From assembly GCA_005888075.1 (NCBI GenBank), contig VBKD01000002.1, positions 9,502-24,015 of the forward strand: a stretch of DNA of 14,514 bases, in the 5' to 3' direction. The stretch's first letter is position 1. Every line of letters starts with the position of its first letter. The position numbers and the translations under genes are program-made. Under the pieces are notes generated by a model that was given only the letters and a program-made list of their open reading frames with translations, had not been told where the DNA came from and did not search any database. Positions 6,832-13,198 of this stretch are shown piece after piece. The DNA is from Chloroflexota bacterium. Its GTDB lineage: Bacteria > Chloroflexota > Dormibacteria > Dormibacterales > Dormibacteraceae.

Positions 6832-7491
6832 TTGGATCGCATTACCGACGCTTTCGTCTGGCCGGTGCGCGATCCGCTTTGGGTGAGCAAGGTCGTGATC
6901 ATCGGGCTCATCCTCTTGATCCCAATTGCCGGCGCGATCAACGGGATCGGATGGATGCTCGCCACCCTGGACTTGCTTCGCGCAGGCGAGGAGAAGCTGC
7001 CTCCCGCCAACTTTTCATACCTCGGTCGTGGCATCCGGCTCTTCTTGGTCCAGCTCCTCTACGTCCTTGCATTGCTGGTCGTCTCCGTGCTCATCTACGC
7101 GCCTGCCGTCTCGGTTTTCGTGCAAACGGGTCGCGGCTCGTCCAACCTCGCCGAGCTGACGATCGGGTTGCTGCTCAACCTCCTGAGCTTCAGCGTCGCC
7201 ACGTTGGGCAGCCTCGCGCTCACCTTCGCCACGCCCTCGATCGTGCTGGCCACCGACCGCAGGGGAATCGCAGGCGGCCTCCGCCTGCCGGACGTGATCC
7301 GTCTGGCTCGCGGTTCGCTGGCCAACACCCTGATCGCCGGCCTTATGCTGATCGCTGCCAATTTCATCGGTTCCCTCGGGCTCATCATTTGTGGAATCGG
7401 GGTCGTGTTCACGGCGGCGTACTCGCTGGCCATGCAGGCGTGGATCATTCACGGTTTCGAGATAGGCCCCAGCGCCACCAGCGCTGCGTAA
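6832..7491 (+). CDS. DUF4013-like polytopic membrane protein
   Basis: A 219-aa protein with four to five hydrophobic segments (about 19-42, 68-97, 108-139 and 161-205, the last probably two helices). The N-terminal pattern is typical of DUF4013: FVWPVRDPLWVSKVVIIGL, then a glycine-rich first helix and a cytoplasmic loop with RAGEEKLPP. The family is widespread in bacteria and archaea and has no settled function. The TTG at 6832 gives MDRITDAF, 7 bases after the previous stop, and no ATG is available near the conserved N-terminus. It lies between two DUF4190-like genes in the same direction, and the next gene's ribosome binding site overlaps its stop codon, so the three are likely co-translated. 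Confidence 0.75.
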   Translation: MDRITDAFVWPVRDPLWVSKVVIIGLILLIPIAGAINGIGWMLATLDLLRAGEEKLPPANFSYLGRGIRLFLVQLLYVLALLVVSVLIYAPAVSVFVQTGRGSSNLAELTIGLLLNLLSFSVATLGSLALTFATPSIVLATDRRGIAGGLRLPDVIRLARGSLANTLIAGLMLIAANFIGSLGLIICGIGVVFTAAYSLAMQAWIIHGFEIGPSATSAA

Positions 7492-7495
7492 GGAG
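7490..7495 (+). promoter_or_regulatory. Strong Shine-Dalgarno sequence overlapping the DUF4013 stop
   Basis: AAGGAG is formed by the last two bases of the TAA stop and the following GGAG, 8 bases before the ATG at 7504. It is the strongest ribosome binding site in the window. Its overlap with the stop suggests coupled translation, and its strength suggests the downstream Pro-rich protein is made in larger amounts. Confidence 0.75.
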
Positions 7496-7503
7496 AAAAA
7501 CGC

Positions 7504-8004
7504 ATGTCGGATCAGCCGCCGCCTCCTCCCTCGGGAGAGGGCAACCAGATCCCACCACCACCATCCACCCCTCCGGGTGGCGGATACATCCCGCCTCCTC
7601 CGCCGCCGCCCCCGCCTCCGCCTGCCGGCGGCGGCTACAACCCCCCGCCGCCTCCTCCTCCACCGCCGGGCGGGGGATACGTGCCGCCACCACCCGCCGG
7701 CACGTACATGCCTCAGGGGGCCGGTTACGCGGCGCAGCGCACTGACGGCCTGGCGATCGCCTCGCTGGTGATCGGCATTCTGTCGCTCTTGTGCTTCTGG
7801 ATTTGCCTCGGCATCGTCCTGGGCCCTACGGCGGCGATCATGGGTTACATCTCGCGCCAGCGCATCGCGACCAGCGGGGGCGCTGTCGGCGGGGGGACGC
7901 TCGCAACCGTCGGTTTGGTCCTTGGCATCCTCGGTTTCATCGGAAGCGTCCTGGTGTTCATCCTCTATGTATCCGGATTGGCCCGGTCGTCCTCGACGGG
8001 TTAG
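7504..8004 (+). CDS. DUF4190 domain membrane protein with long polyproline/GGGY tail
   Basis: A 166-aa protein. Residues 1-78 are a low-complexity tail of proline runs (up to 11 consecutive) broken by GGGY motifs at 25-28, 42-45 and 56-59. Two hydrophobic segments follow at about 82-113 and 131-157, joined by the loop ISRQRIATSGGAVGGG, which matches the DUF4190 layout. The tail is presumably cytoplasmic. Long proline runs stall ribosomes unless elongation factor P acts, so expression should depend on EF-P (general knowledge, not seen here). The role is unknown; similar Pro/Gly/Tyr tails occur on many actinobacterial envelope proteins. It closes the three-gene membrane cassette, and the next gene has its own promoter-like sequence. 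Confidence 0.8.
   Translation: MSDQPPPPPSGEGNQIPPPPSTPPGGGYIPPPPPPPPPPPAGGGYNPPPPPPPPPGGGYVPPPPAGTYMPQGAGYAAQRTDGLAIASLVIGILSLLCFWICLGIVLGPTAAIMGYISRQRIATSGGAVGGGTLATVGLVLGILGFIGSVLVFILYVSGLARSSSTG
7576..7701 (+). repeat. GGGYxP-polyproline repeats in the DUF4190 gene
   Basis: Three imperfect in-frame units, each starting with codons for GGGY followed by one residue (Ile, Asn or Val) and a proline run, at residues 25-41, 42-55 and 56-66. The DNA is dominated by CCG, CCT and CCC codons. Such a tract is prone to slippage and to assembly error, so its exact length should be treated with care. Confidence 0.7.
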
Positions 8005-8040
8005 GCCCTTACGTAACATCCGACCCCCGACGCCCGTTGT

Positions 8041-8046
8041 TAAAAT
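8041..8046 (+). promoter_or_regulatory. Candidate -10 hexamer for the LCP-mutase gene group
   Basis: TAAAAT stands in a short AT-rich patch 9 bases before the ATG at 8056 and 3 bases before an in-frame GTG at 8050. The position favours a nearly leaderless transcript starting at the ATG. An 8-bp palindrome TTACGTAA (8009-8016) lies about 25 bases upstream, where a regulator could bind; no recognisable -35 box was found. Confidence 0.4.
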
Positions 8047-8055
8047 CCCGTGGGC

Positions 8056-9513
8056 ATGTTTAGGGCCAGGCCTAAGAGGGCCAGGCGATCTCGCTACAAC
8101 GTCTCCTACCGCCTGACCAGGTCGGTCCCCGCGGCGGTCATCGCCGTCCTGCTCGTTGGTCTGACGGTGGGTCTGACTATGACCTACAAGCGATTCGACG
8201 ACTTCGTGACCGCGACCACGGGCCGGCACATCAACCCGATCGGCGAGGTCGTGCAGGCAGTCGAGCCATCACCCGGCACCATCGCGTACAAGCTGAAGCA
8301 TGGACAGCAGGTCAACATCCTCATGCTCGGTATGGGGGGCGAGCAAAACGACGCGCCCTACCTGACCGACTCCATCATGGCTGTGACCATCGATCCCGCA
8401 ACCAGCCGGGTGATGCTGGCCTCGATTCCGCGCGATCTCACGGTGCACATGAACCTTCAGAGCAACTCAAGTCGCATCTGGGTCCAGAAGATCAACGCCG
8501 CGTACGAGGTGCCGTACACGAACATCATCTGCTGCGTCGACCCGAAGTACTCGGGTCCGAATGGAGGCGGTTATGCGGCCGAGCATGAGGTCGGCAAGGT
8601 GACCGGGCTCAACTTCGACAAGTACATCGCCGTCGACTTCGTCGCATTTCGCGACATGGTCAATGCGCTCGGCGGCGTGGACGTCTGCCTGAGCACCAAC
8701 CTGGATGACTACGAATACCCGAACTACAGCAACGGCTACATTCGCGGTGGCATCCATTACAAGGCCGGCTGCCAGCATCTGAACGGCGAGCAGGCCCTGC
8801 AGATCGCGCGCTCGCGGCACGCCCAGGAGCCTGAGCAGGCGTCCGACTTCGGGCGCGCCCACCGGCAGCAGGACATCATGCAGGCGATCAAGAAGAAGAC
8901 GACCACGGTCAACGGTTTCTCCAAAGCTCCACAGCTGCTGGATGCGCTGCAGAAAAACATCCACACGGACATGTCATTGACGGACATGAAGGCGATCTAC
9001 GACTGGGGCAAGAACCTTCCGGACAGCTCCATCATCAGGATCGCGCTGACCGCAGCGTCAGGCTCGGCACAGGGCAACCTGCTGGATTCAGAGGACTGCG
9101 GTCTCGGTGCCGGCGTTTCGCAGCTATGCGCCTACGACCAGTCGTACAACATGATCCACAAGTACATCTCGTCGCTCTTCATCGACTCGAAGACGCTCGG
9201 TGAGAAGGCGCCGGTGCAGGTCGTCAACGGCGCCAACAACTTGCCCGGCCTCGACGGCTGGGTGACGACCATGCTGGATCCGCTCGGCCTGCAGCTTGCG
9301 GATCCGGTCGTGCACCGTCCGGTCGCGCAGACGGTGATCCTCGATTACTCGAACGGACAGTTCCCGCAGACAGCGAAGTGGCTGCAGAGCTTCTTTGGCG
9401 GCACGGTCGTTCCCGCGACGGCGGCCAATCCGGCACCCGCGCGTGGCCAGCAGACATACGGTCTCGTCGTGGTGCTCGGACATGACTACGCCCTACATTG
9501 GTTGGGCCAGTGA
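8056..9513 (+). CDS. LytR-CpsA-Psr (LCP) family cell-wall glycopolymer ligase with LytR_C domain
   Basis: A 485-aa protein of the LCP family, which transfers teichoic acids, capsule or other undecaprenyl-phosphate-linked polymers to peptidoglycan outside the membrane. After a basic N-terminus (about 1-22) comes one transmembrane segment (about 24-43). The LCP domain spans about 86-280, with ILMLGMGG, LTDSIM, SIPRDL (123-128), KINAAY, VDFVAFRDMVNALGGVDV, LNGEQALQIARSRH and SDFGRAHRQQ. A LytR_C domain follows at about 396-485 (VQVVNGANN through DYALHWL). The first motif lacks the common RTD arginine (here YLTDS), a variation I believe occurs within the family. ATG 8056 is favoured over GTG 8050 because of the -10 hexamer. 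It implies a peptidoglycan-linked secondary polymer and a monoderm-type wall. Its frame overlaps the next gene by 32 bases. Confidence 0.9.
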   Translation: MFRARPKRARRSRYNVSYRLTRSVPAAVIAVLLVGLTVGLTMTYKRFDDFVTATTGRHINPIGEVVQAVEPSPGTIAYKLKHGQQVNILMLGMGGEQNDAPYLTDSIMAVTIDPATSRVMLASIPRDLTVHMNLQSNSSRIWVQKINAAYEVPYTNIICCVDPKYSGPNGGGYAAEHEVGKVTGLNFDKYIAVDFVAFRDMVNALGGVDVCLSTNLDDYEYPNYSNGYIRGGIHYKAGCQHLNGEQALQIARSRHAQEPEQASDFGRAHRQQDIMQAIKKKTTTVNGFSKAPQLLDALQKNIHTDMSLTDMKAIYDWGKNLPDSSIIRIALTAASGSAQGNLLDSEDCGLGAGVSQLCAYDQSYNMIHKYISSLFIDSKTLGEKAPVQVVNGANNLPGLDGWVTTMLDPLGLQLADPVVHRPVAQTVILDYSNGQFPQTAKWLQSFFGGTVVPATAANPAPARGQQTYGLVVVLGHDYALHWLGQ

Positions 9514-10468
9514 TGAAGACCTGAGCGACAAGAGCAACCAGAAAGACCTAATCGAGAAGTTCCGTTCGGGTGACATTCGGGCTCTGGCCCGGATGATCAC
9601 TCTGGTGGAGCGTCGCGACCCCTCCATCCGCCAGCTCGAGGAATCGCTTCGCGACGCTCACAAGCCGGCACGCGTCACCGGTTTCACCGGCGCTCCCGGC
9701 ACCGGCAAGTCGACCATCGTCGACGCGGTCGTGGCGCTTCTGCGCAAGCAAGACACCCCGGTCGCGGTGCTCGCGACCGACCCGAACTCGCCGTTCACCG
9801 GTGGAGCGATCCTCGGCGACCGCATCCGCATGCAGCGCCATGCGCTCGACCCCAAGGTCTTCATCCGCAGCATGGGAGCGCGCGGCCACCTTGGGGGGCT
9901 CTCCCTGGCCTCCCGCGAGGCCATCCGCCTGCTCGGGTCCTTCGGCTTCGCAGAGGTGATCCTGGAGACCGTCGGCGTGGGCCAGTCGGAGCTGGAGGTC
10001 GCGGCGGTCGCTGACACGACGGTCGTGGTCCTGACGCCGAACCTCGGCGACAGCGTGCAGATGATCAAGGCCGGAATCCTCGAGATCGCCAGCATCTTCG
10101 TCGTCAACAAGGCGGACATCGAGGGCCACGCACGCGCCGTCACCGAGCTCCGCTCCATGCTGCACCTCGCGCCCAAGGGCGGGTGGAAGCCGCCCATCGT
10201 GGCAACCGTCGCAGTGCGCGGCGAAGGCATCGACGAGCTCTGGGAGGCCGTGCTGGCCCACCGGCGGCACCTCGAGACGACCGGGCTGGCCGAGGAACAG
10301 GCGGCCCGGCGGCTTCGGAATGAGACGGCCGAGGTTGCCGCCGAGCTGGCGCGCGAGCGGACCCGGCGGGCCCTGGAGGAAGATCCCGGGCTGTCTGAGC
10401 GTTTGCTCAGAGACGGAACTCCATACCGGACGGCCGAGGAGATTCTCCGGACCCGAGTTGATAATTGA
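9482..10468 (+). CDS. meaB: MeaB/ArgK-type G-protein chaperone of a B12-dependent mutase
   Basis: A 328-aa P-loop GTPase that gates adenosylcobalamin loading and protects acyl-CoA mutases from inactivation; the human homologue is MMAA. The Walker A motif is GAPGTGKST (70-78). Family motifs follow: TDPNSPFTGGAILGDR (99-114), SMGARGHLGGLS (130-141), ETVGVGQSE (162-170) and the guanine-specificity motif NKAD (199-202). The C-terminal region is helical and charged, as in MeaB dimerisation arms. The ATG at 9482 lies inside the LCP gene (32-base overlap in another frame); the only later start-like codon before the conserved region is a CTG at 9524. Its stop lies 6 bases before the mutase large subunit, so it is almost certainly the partner chaperone of that enzyme. 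Given the mutase type, it may correspond to the MeaI-like chaperone of isobutyryl-CoA mutase. Confidence 0.92.
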   Translation: MTTPYIGWASDEDLSDKSNQKDLIEKFRSGDIRALARMITLVERRDPSIRQLEESLRDAHKPARVTGFTGAPGTGKSTIVDAVVALLRKQDTPVAVLATDPNSPFTGGAILGDRIRMQRHALDPKVFIRSMGARGHLGGLSLASREAIRLLGSFGFAEVILETVGVGQSELEVAAVADTTVVVLTPNLGDSVQMIKAGILEIASIFVVNKADIEGHARAVTELRSMLHLAPKGGWKPPIVATVAVRGEGIDELWEAVLAHRRHLETTGLAEEQAARRLRNETAEVAAELARERTRRALEEDPGLSERLLRDGTPYRTAEEILRTRVDN

Positions 10469-10474
10469 CCTGAG

Positions 10475-12118
10475 TTGAAAGTAAGAGCCCGCGATCCGAA
10501 GCAGGTGTGGCAGGAGGACTTCGAGTCCGCCCCGGCGCGCGACGACGGCGTCGAGACCTCGACCATCTCGGGCATCCCCCTCCAGCCGCTCTACACGAAA
10601 GAGGACCTGCCGCGCCGGGAGGAGGAGCTGCCAGGCCGGTTCCCCTACACGCGCGGAATCCACCCGAGCGGTTACCGCGGCCGGCTCTGGACAATGCGCC
10701 AGTTCTCGGGTTTTGCGACGGCCGAAGAGACGAATCGCCGCTACAAGTACCTGCTCGCCAACGGCCAGACCGGCCTCTCGGTCGCCTTCGATATGCCGAC
10801 CCTGATGGGCCAGGACTCCGACGCGCCGACCAGTCGCGGCGAGGTGGGGCACTGCGGTGTCGCCATCGATTCGCTGGCGGACATGGAGACGCTGTTCTCC
10901 GGCATCCCGCTGGGCGAGATCACGACTTCGATGACGATCAACTCGCCCGCCGCGATCCTGTTGTGCATGTACATCGCGGTGGCCGAGAAGCAGGGAGTGC
11001 CGGCGGCCGCGCTCGGCGGCACGCTGCAGAACGACATCCTCAAGGAGTTCATCGCGCAGAAGGAGTTCATCTTCCCGCCGGCGCCGTCGATGCGCCTGGT
11101 GGTCGACTCGATCGAGTACTGCGCCAAAGAGGTGCCGAAATGGAACACGATCTCGATCTCCGGCTATCACATCCGGGAGGCGGGATCGACGGCGGTCCAG
11201 GAGCTGGCGTTCACCCTGGCTGACGGGATGGCTTACGTCGACGCCTGCCTCGAACGCGGGATGCATATCGACGACTTCGCGCCGCGCCTGTCCTTCTTCT
11301 TCGACGCTCACATCGACTTCTTCGAGGAGATCGCAAAGTTCCGAGCCGCACGCCGCATCTGGGCGCGCTACATGCGGGAGCGATATGGCGCTCAGCAAGA
11401 GCGGTCGTGGAAGCTGCGCTTCCACACGCAGACGGCAGGCGTGTCCCTGACCGCCCAGCAACCGGAGCTCAACATCGCCCGGACCGCCATCGAGGCGATG
11501 GCGGCGGTCCTGGGTGGAACACAGTCGCTGCACACCAACGCGATGGACGAGGTGCTCGGCCTGCCGACCGACAAGGCGGCGCGTATCGCGCTGCGCACCC
11601 AGCAGATGCTCGCGTACGAAAGCGGCGCGGCCAACACCATCGACCCGCTCGGCGGCAGCTACTTCGTCGAGGCGCTGACCGACGAGGTGGAGCGCGAGGC
11701 GGAAGCCTATTTCAGGCGCATCGATGAGATCGGTGGCGTGATCCCGGCCATCGAGGCCGGTTTCTTTCAAAAAGAGATCGCGGACGCTGCATTCCGCTAC
11801 CAGCAAGAGCTCGAGCAGAAGCGCCGGCTGATGGTTGGGGTCAACGAGTTCATGGTCGACGAAGACGTGCCCATCGATATCCTGCGGATCGATCCCCGTC
11901 TCGAGAGCCAGCAGGCAGAACGTCTGCGCGAGGTGCGGCGCAAGCGCGATCAGGCGAGGTGCACCAACGCGCTCAACAGCTTGAGGAAGGCGGCCGCCGG
12001 CACCGACAACCTGATGCCCTACATCCTCGAGTCGGTGCGCGCGTATGCGACCGAGGGAGAGATCATGCAGTCGCTCATCGACGTGTTCGGCATCTACACC
12101 GAGAAGGCGGTCGTGTGA
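10475..12118 (+). CDS. icmA: B12-dependent acyl-CoA mutase large subunit, isobutyryl-CoA mutase type
   Basis: A 547-aa substrate-binding subunit of the methylmalonyl-CoA mutase superfamily, with the TIM-barrel domain but no B12-binding domain. Family blocks include LWTMRQFSGFATAEE, GLSVAFDMPT, GGTLQNDILKEF, ISISGYHIREAG, FAPRLSFFF and QSLHTNAMDE. His232 matches active-site His244 of the Propionibacterium methylmalonyl-CoA mutase, with a constant offset of 12. At the residues that bind the methylmalonyl carboxylate, Tyr89 is replaced by Phe77 and Arg207 by Gln195, the known signature of isobutyryl-CoA mutase. Ala104 stands where 2-hydroxyisobutyryl-CoA mutase has Asp. The likely reaction is therefore isobutyryl-CoA to n-butyryl-CoA, although other branched substrates such as pivalyl-CoA are possible. 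The start is TTG 10475, 6 bases after meaB; the 3' end overlaps the small subunit by one base. The family assignment is firm; the substrate call is inference. Confidence 0.85.
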   Translation: MKVRARDPKQVWQEDFESAPARDDGVETSTISGIPLQPLYTKEDLPRREEELPGRFPYTRGIHPSGYRGRLWTMRQFSGFATAEETNRRYKYLLANGQTGLSVAFDMPTLMGQDSDAPTSRGEVGHCGVAIDSLADMETLFSGIPLGEITTSMTINSPAAILLCMYIAVAEKQGVPAAALGGTLQNDILKEFIAQKEFIFPPAPSMRLVVDSIEYCAKEVPKWNTISISGYHIREAGSTAVQELAFTLADGMAYVDACLERGMHIDDFAPRLSFFFDAHIDFFEEIAKFRAARRIWARYMRERYGAQQERSWKLRFHTQTAGVSLTAQQPELNIARTAIEAMAAVLGGTQSLHTNAMDEVLGLPTDKAARIALRTQQMLAYESGAANTIDPLGGSYFVEALTDEVEREAEAYFRRIDEIGGVIPAIEAGFFQKEIADAAFRYQQELEQKRRLMVGVNEFMVDEDVPIDILRIDPRLESQQAERLREVRRKRDQARCTNALNSLRKAAAGTDNLMPYILESVRAYATEGEIMQSLIDVFGIYTEKAVV

Positions 12119-12534
12119 TGGCGTCCACAGCCGTCCGGCCGGTCCGGATCATCGTGGCCAAGGTCGGTCTCGACGGCCACGACCGCGGCGTGAAGGTGGT
12201 GGCGCGCGCGCTGCGCGACGCGGGTTATGAGGTGATCTACACCGGCCTGCGCCAAACGCCCGAGATGGTCGTGGACGCCGCGCTGCAGGAGGACGCCCAG
12301 GTCATCGGCCTGTCCATCCACTCGGGCGCGCACATGACCCTTTTCCCCGCCGTGGTGGCCGAGCTGAAGCGGCGCAAGGCGACGGATATCGTCGTGTTCG
12401 GGGGCGGCATCATCCCGGACGACGACATCGCGACGCTGAAGAAGCAGGGGGTGGCGGAGATCTTCACGCCCGGCACGCCGCTGCAGGACATCGTAGGATG
12501 GCTGCGCAAGCGCTTTCCGGATGGTGGTGGCTAG
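12118..12534 (+). CDS. icmB: B12-binding small subunit of the acyl-CoA mutase
   Basis: A 138-aa cobalamin-binding subunit that completes the mutase heterotetramer, matching the size of IcmB (about 136 aa). The base-off/His-on motif DxHxxG is present as DGHDRG (19-24), with His21 as the predicted lower cobalt ligand. GLRQTPE, FGGGIIPDDD and AEIFTPGTPLQDI are typical of the family. The SxL motif that lines the nucleotide-tail pocket reads Ser66-Ile-His68, with His (codon CAC) where Leu (CTC) is usual, a one-base difference. The ATG at 12118 overlaps the stop of the large subunit (TGATG), so the two are translationally coupled. The same frame stays open upstream but overlaps the large subunit and lacks family similarity. 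It ends 7 bases before the convergent RDD gene. Confidence 0.92.
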   Translation: MASTAVRPVRIIVAKVGLDGHDRGVKVVARALRDAGYEVIYTGLRQTPEMVVDAALQEDAQVIGLSIHSGAHMTLFPAVVAELKRRKATDIVVFGGGIIPDDDIATLKKQGVAEIFTPGTPLQDIVGWLRKRFPDGGG

Positions 12535-12541
12535 TTAGCTT

Positions 12542-13126
12542 CTACTGGCCCTGCAGCACGACTGAGTTCGCGACCTTGTCGTGCCATCCCTGCTTGCGCG
12601 AATCGAAGGCGACCCAGATCCAGCCGATGTAACACGCCCAGGTATTGACGATGGTCATCAGCCACCGGAGGATGGCGCGCCCGATGCCGATCGGACCTCC
12701 GGTGTTGGCATCCACGACTCGCAGGTGGAACAGCCGCATCCCAAATGTCGAGCCGGTGGTGCCCCAGAAGTAGACCCAGTAGGCGACCGAGAGGACGAGC
12801 GCGATCAGGTAGAACAGGATGAAGACGCCACTAAATGCAGCGGCCGCCGCGTTCTGCTGGCTCTGTGAAGCGTTGCTGGTGCCGGCGGCCAGTCCTCCGG
12901 CGGCAATGGCCAGGATGACAAACACGATGGCTAGGGGTATGCCGACGATGAAGCCGTCGATGAACCGGGCCGCGAAGCGAATCCAGAAGCCCGCGTAGGT
13001 CGGCCCTCCGGCGTATCCGCCCTGGTAAGGCGCCGGCTGCTGCGGCGGGAATGCGCCCGGCTGCTGCGGGTAGCTTCCCGGAGGCGGCGGCGGGTAACCG
13101 CCCTGCGGCGGCGATTGGTATGACAT
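12542..13126 (-). CDS. RDD family membrane protein with Pro/Gln/Gly-rich tail
   Basis: A 194-aa protein. Residues 1-43 are a low-complexity tail (GGYPPPPPGSYPQQPG). The RDD domain follows: AGFWIRFAARFIDGFIVGIP (45-64), a first helix at about 57-83, a second at about 98-121, the loop GTTGSTFGMRLFHLRVVD (122-139), and a hydrophobic segment near 153-173 ending in WVAFDSRKQGWHDKVANSVV. RDD proteins are small membrane proteins; some have been linked to ion transport, but most are uncharacterised. The ATG at 13126 is chosen because a -10-like TATGAT (minus strand, 13142-13137) lies 10 bases upstream; earlier in-frame ATGs at 13156 and 13141 would fall before the likely transcription start. Its tail resembles that of the DUF4190 protein ending at 8004. 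Confidence 0.88.
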   Translation of the reverse strand: MSYQSPPQGGYPPPPPGSYPQQPGAFPPQQPAPYQGGYAGGPTYAGFWIRFAARFIDGFIVGIPLAIVFVILAIAAGGLAAGTSNASQSQQNAAAAAFSGVFILFYLIALVLSVAYWVYFWGTTGSTFGMRLFHLRVVDANTGGPIGIGRAILRWLMTIVNTWACYIGWIWVAFDSRKQGWHDKVANSVVLQGQ

Positions 13127-13136
13127 CGGTTGCCGT

Positions 13137-13142
13137 ATCATA
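13137..13142 (-). promoter_or_regulatory. -10 hexamer for the RDD gene in the divergent RDD-rplY region
   Basis: TATGAT on the minus strand is near consensus and ends 10 bases before the RDD ATG at 13126, giving a very short leader. On the plus strand TATCAT (13136-13141) could serve the L25 gene, with a leader of about 50 bases to its ATG at 13199. No good -35 box was seen on either strand. Confidence 0.4.
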
Positions 13143-13198
13143 AGCGCGCTCTCCAACCTGAGGAATCGCCGTGGGGCGGAGGCGGGCCAGGAATACGA

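Noticed and set aside
7015..8229. A 404-codon minus-strand open frame opposite the DUF4013 and DUF4190 genes
   Set aside because: Same shadow composition, with long Arg runs opposite the proline codons. It crosses the boundaries of three plus-strand genes and has no recognisable motif.
10469..10474. A cobalamin riboswitch controlling the B12-dependent mutase
   Set aside because: Only 6 bases separate meaB and icmA, and only about 50 bases precede the LCP gene, too little for a cobalamin riboswitch. None was seen elsewhere in the window.
9548..11806. A very long open frame (752 codons) on the minus strand opposite meaB and icmA
   Set aside because: Its translation is Arg/Asp/His-rich low complexity, typical of the antisense of GC-rich coding DNA. 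The plus strand encodes two proteins with full family motifs over the same span.
13130..13198. Longer start for ribosomal protein L25 at 13130
   Set aside because: The extra 23 residues have no L25 similarity and cover the divergent promoter region. AGGA is placed correctly for the ATG at 13199.
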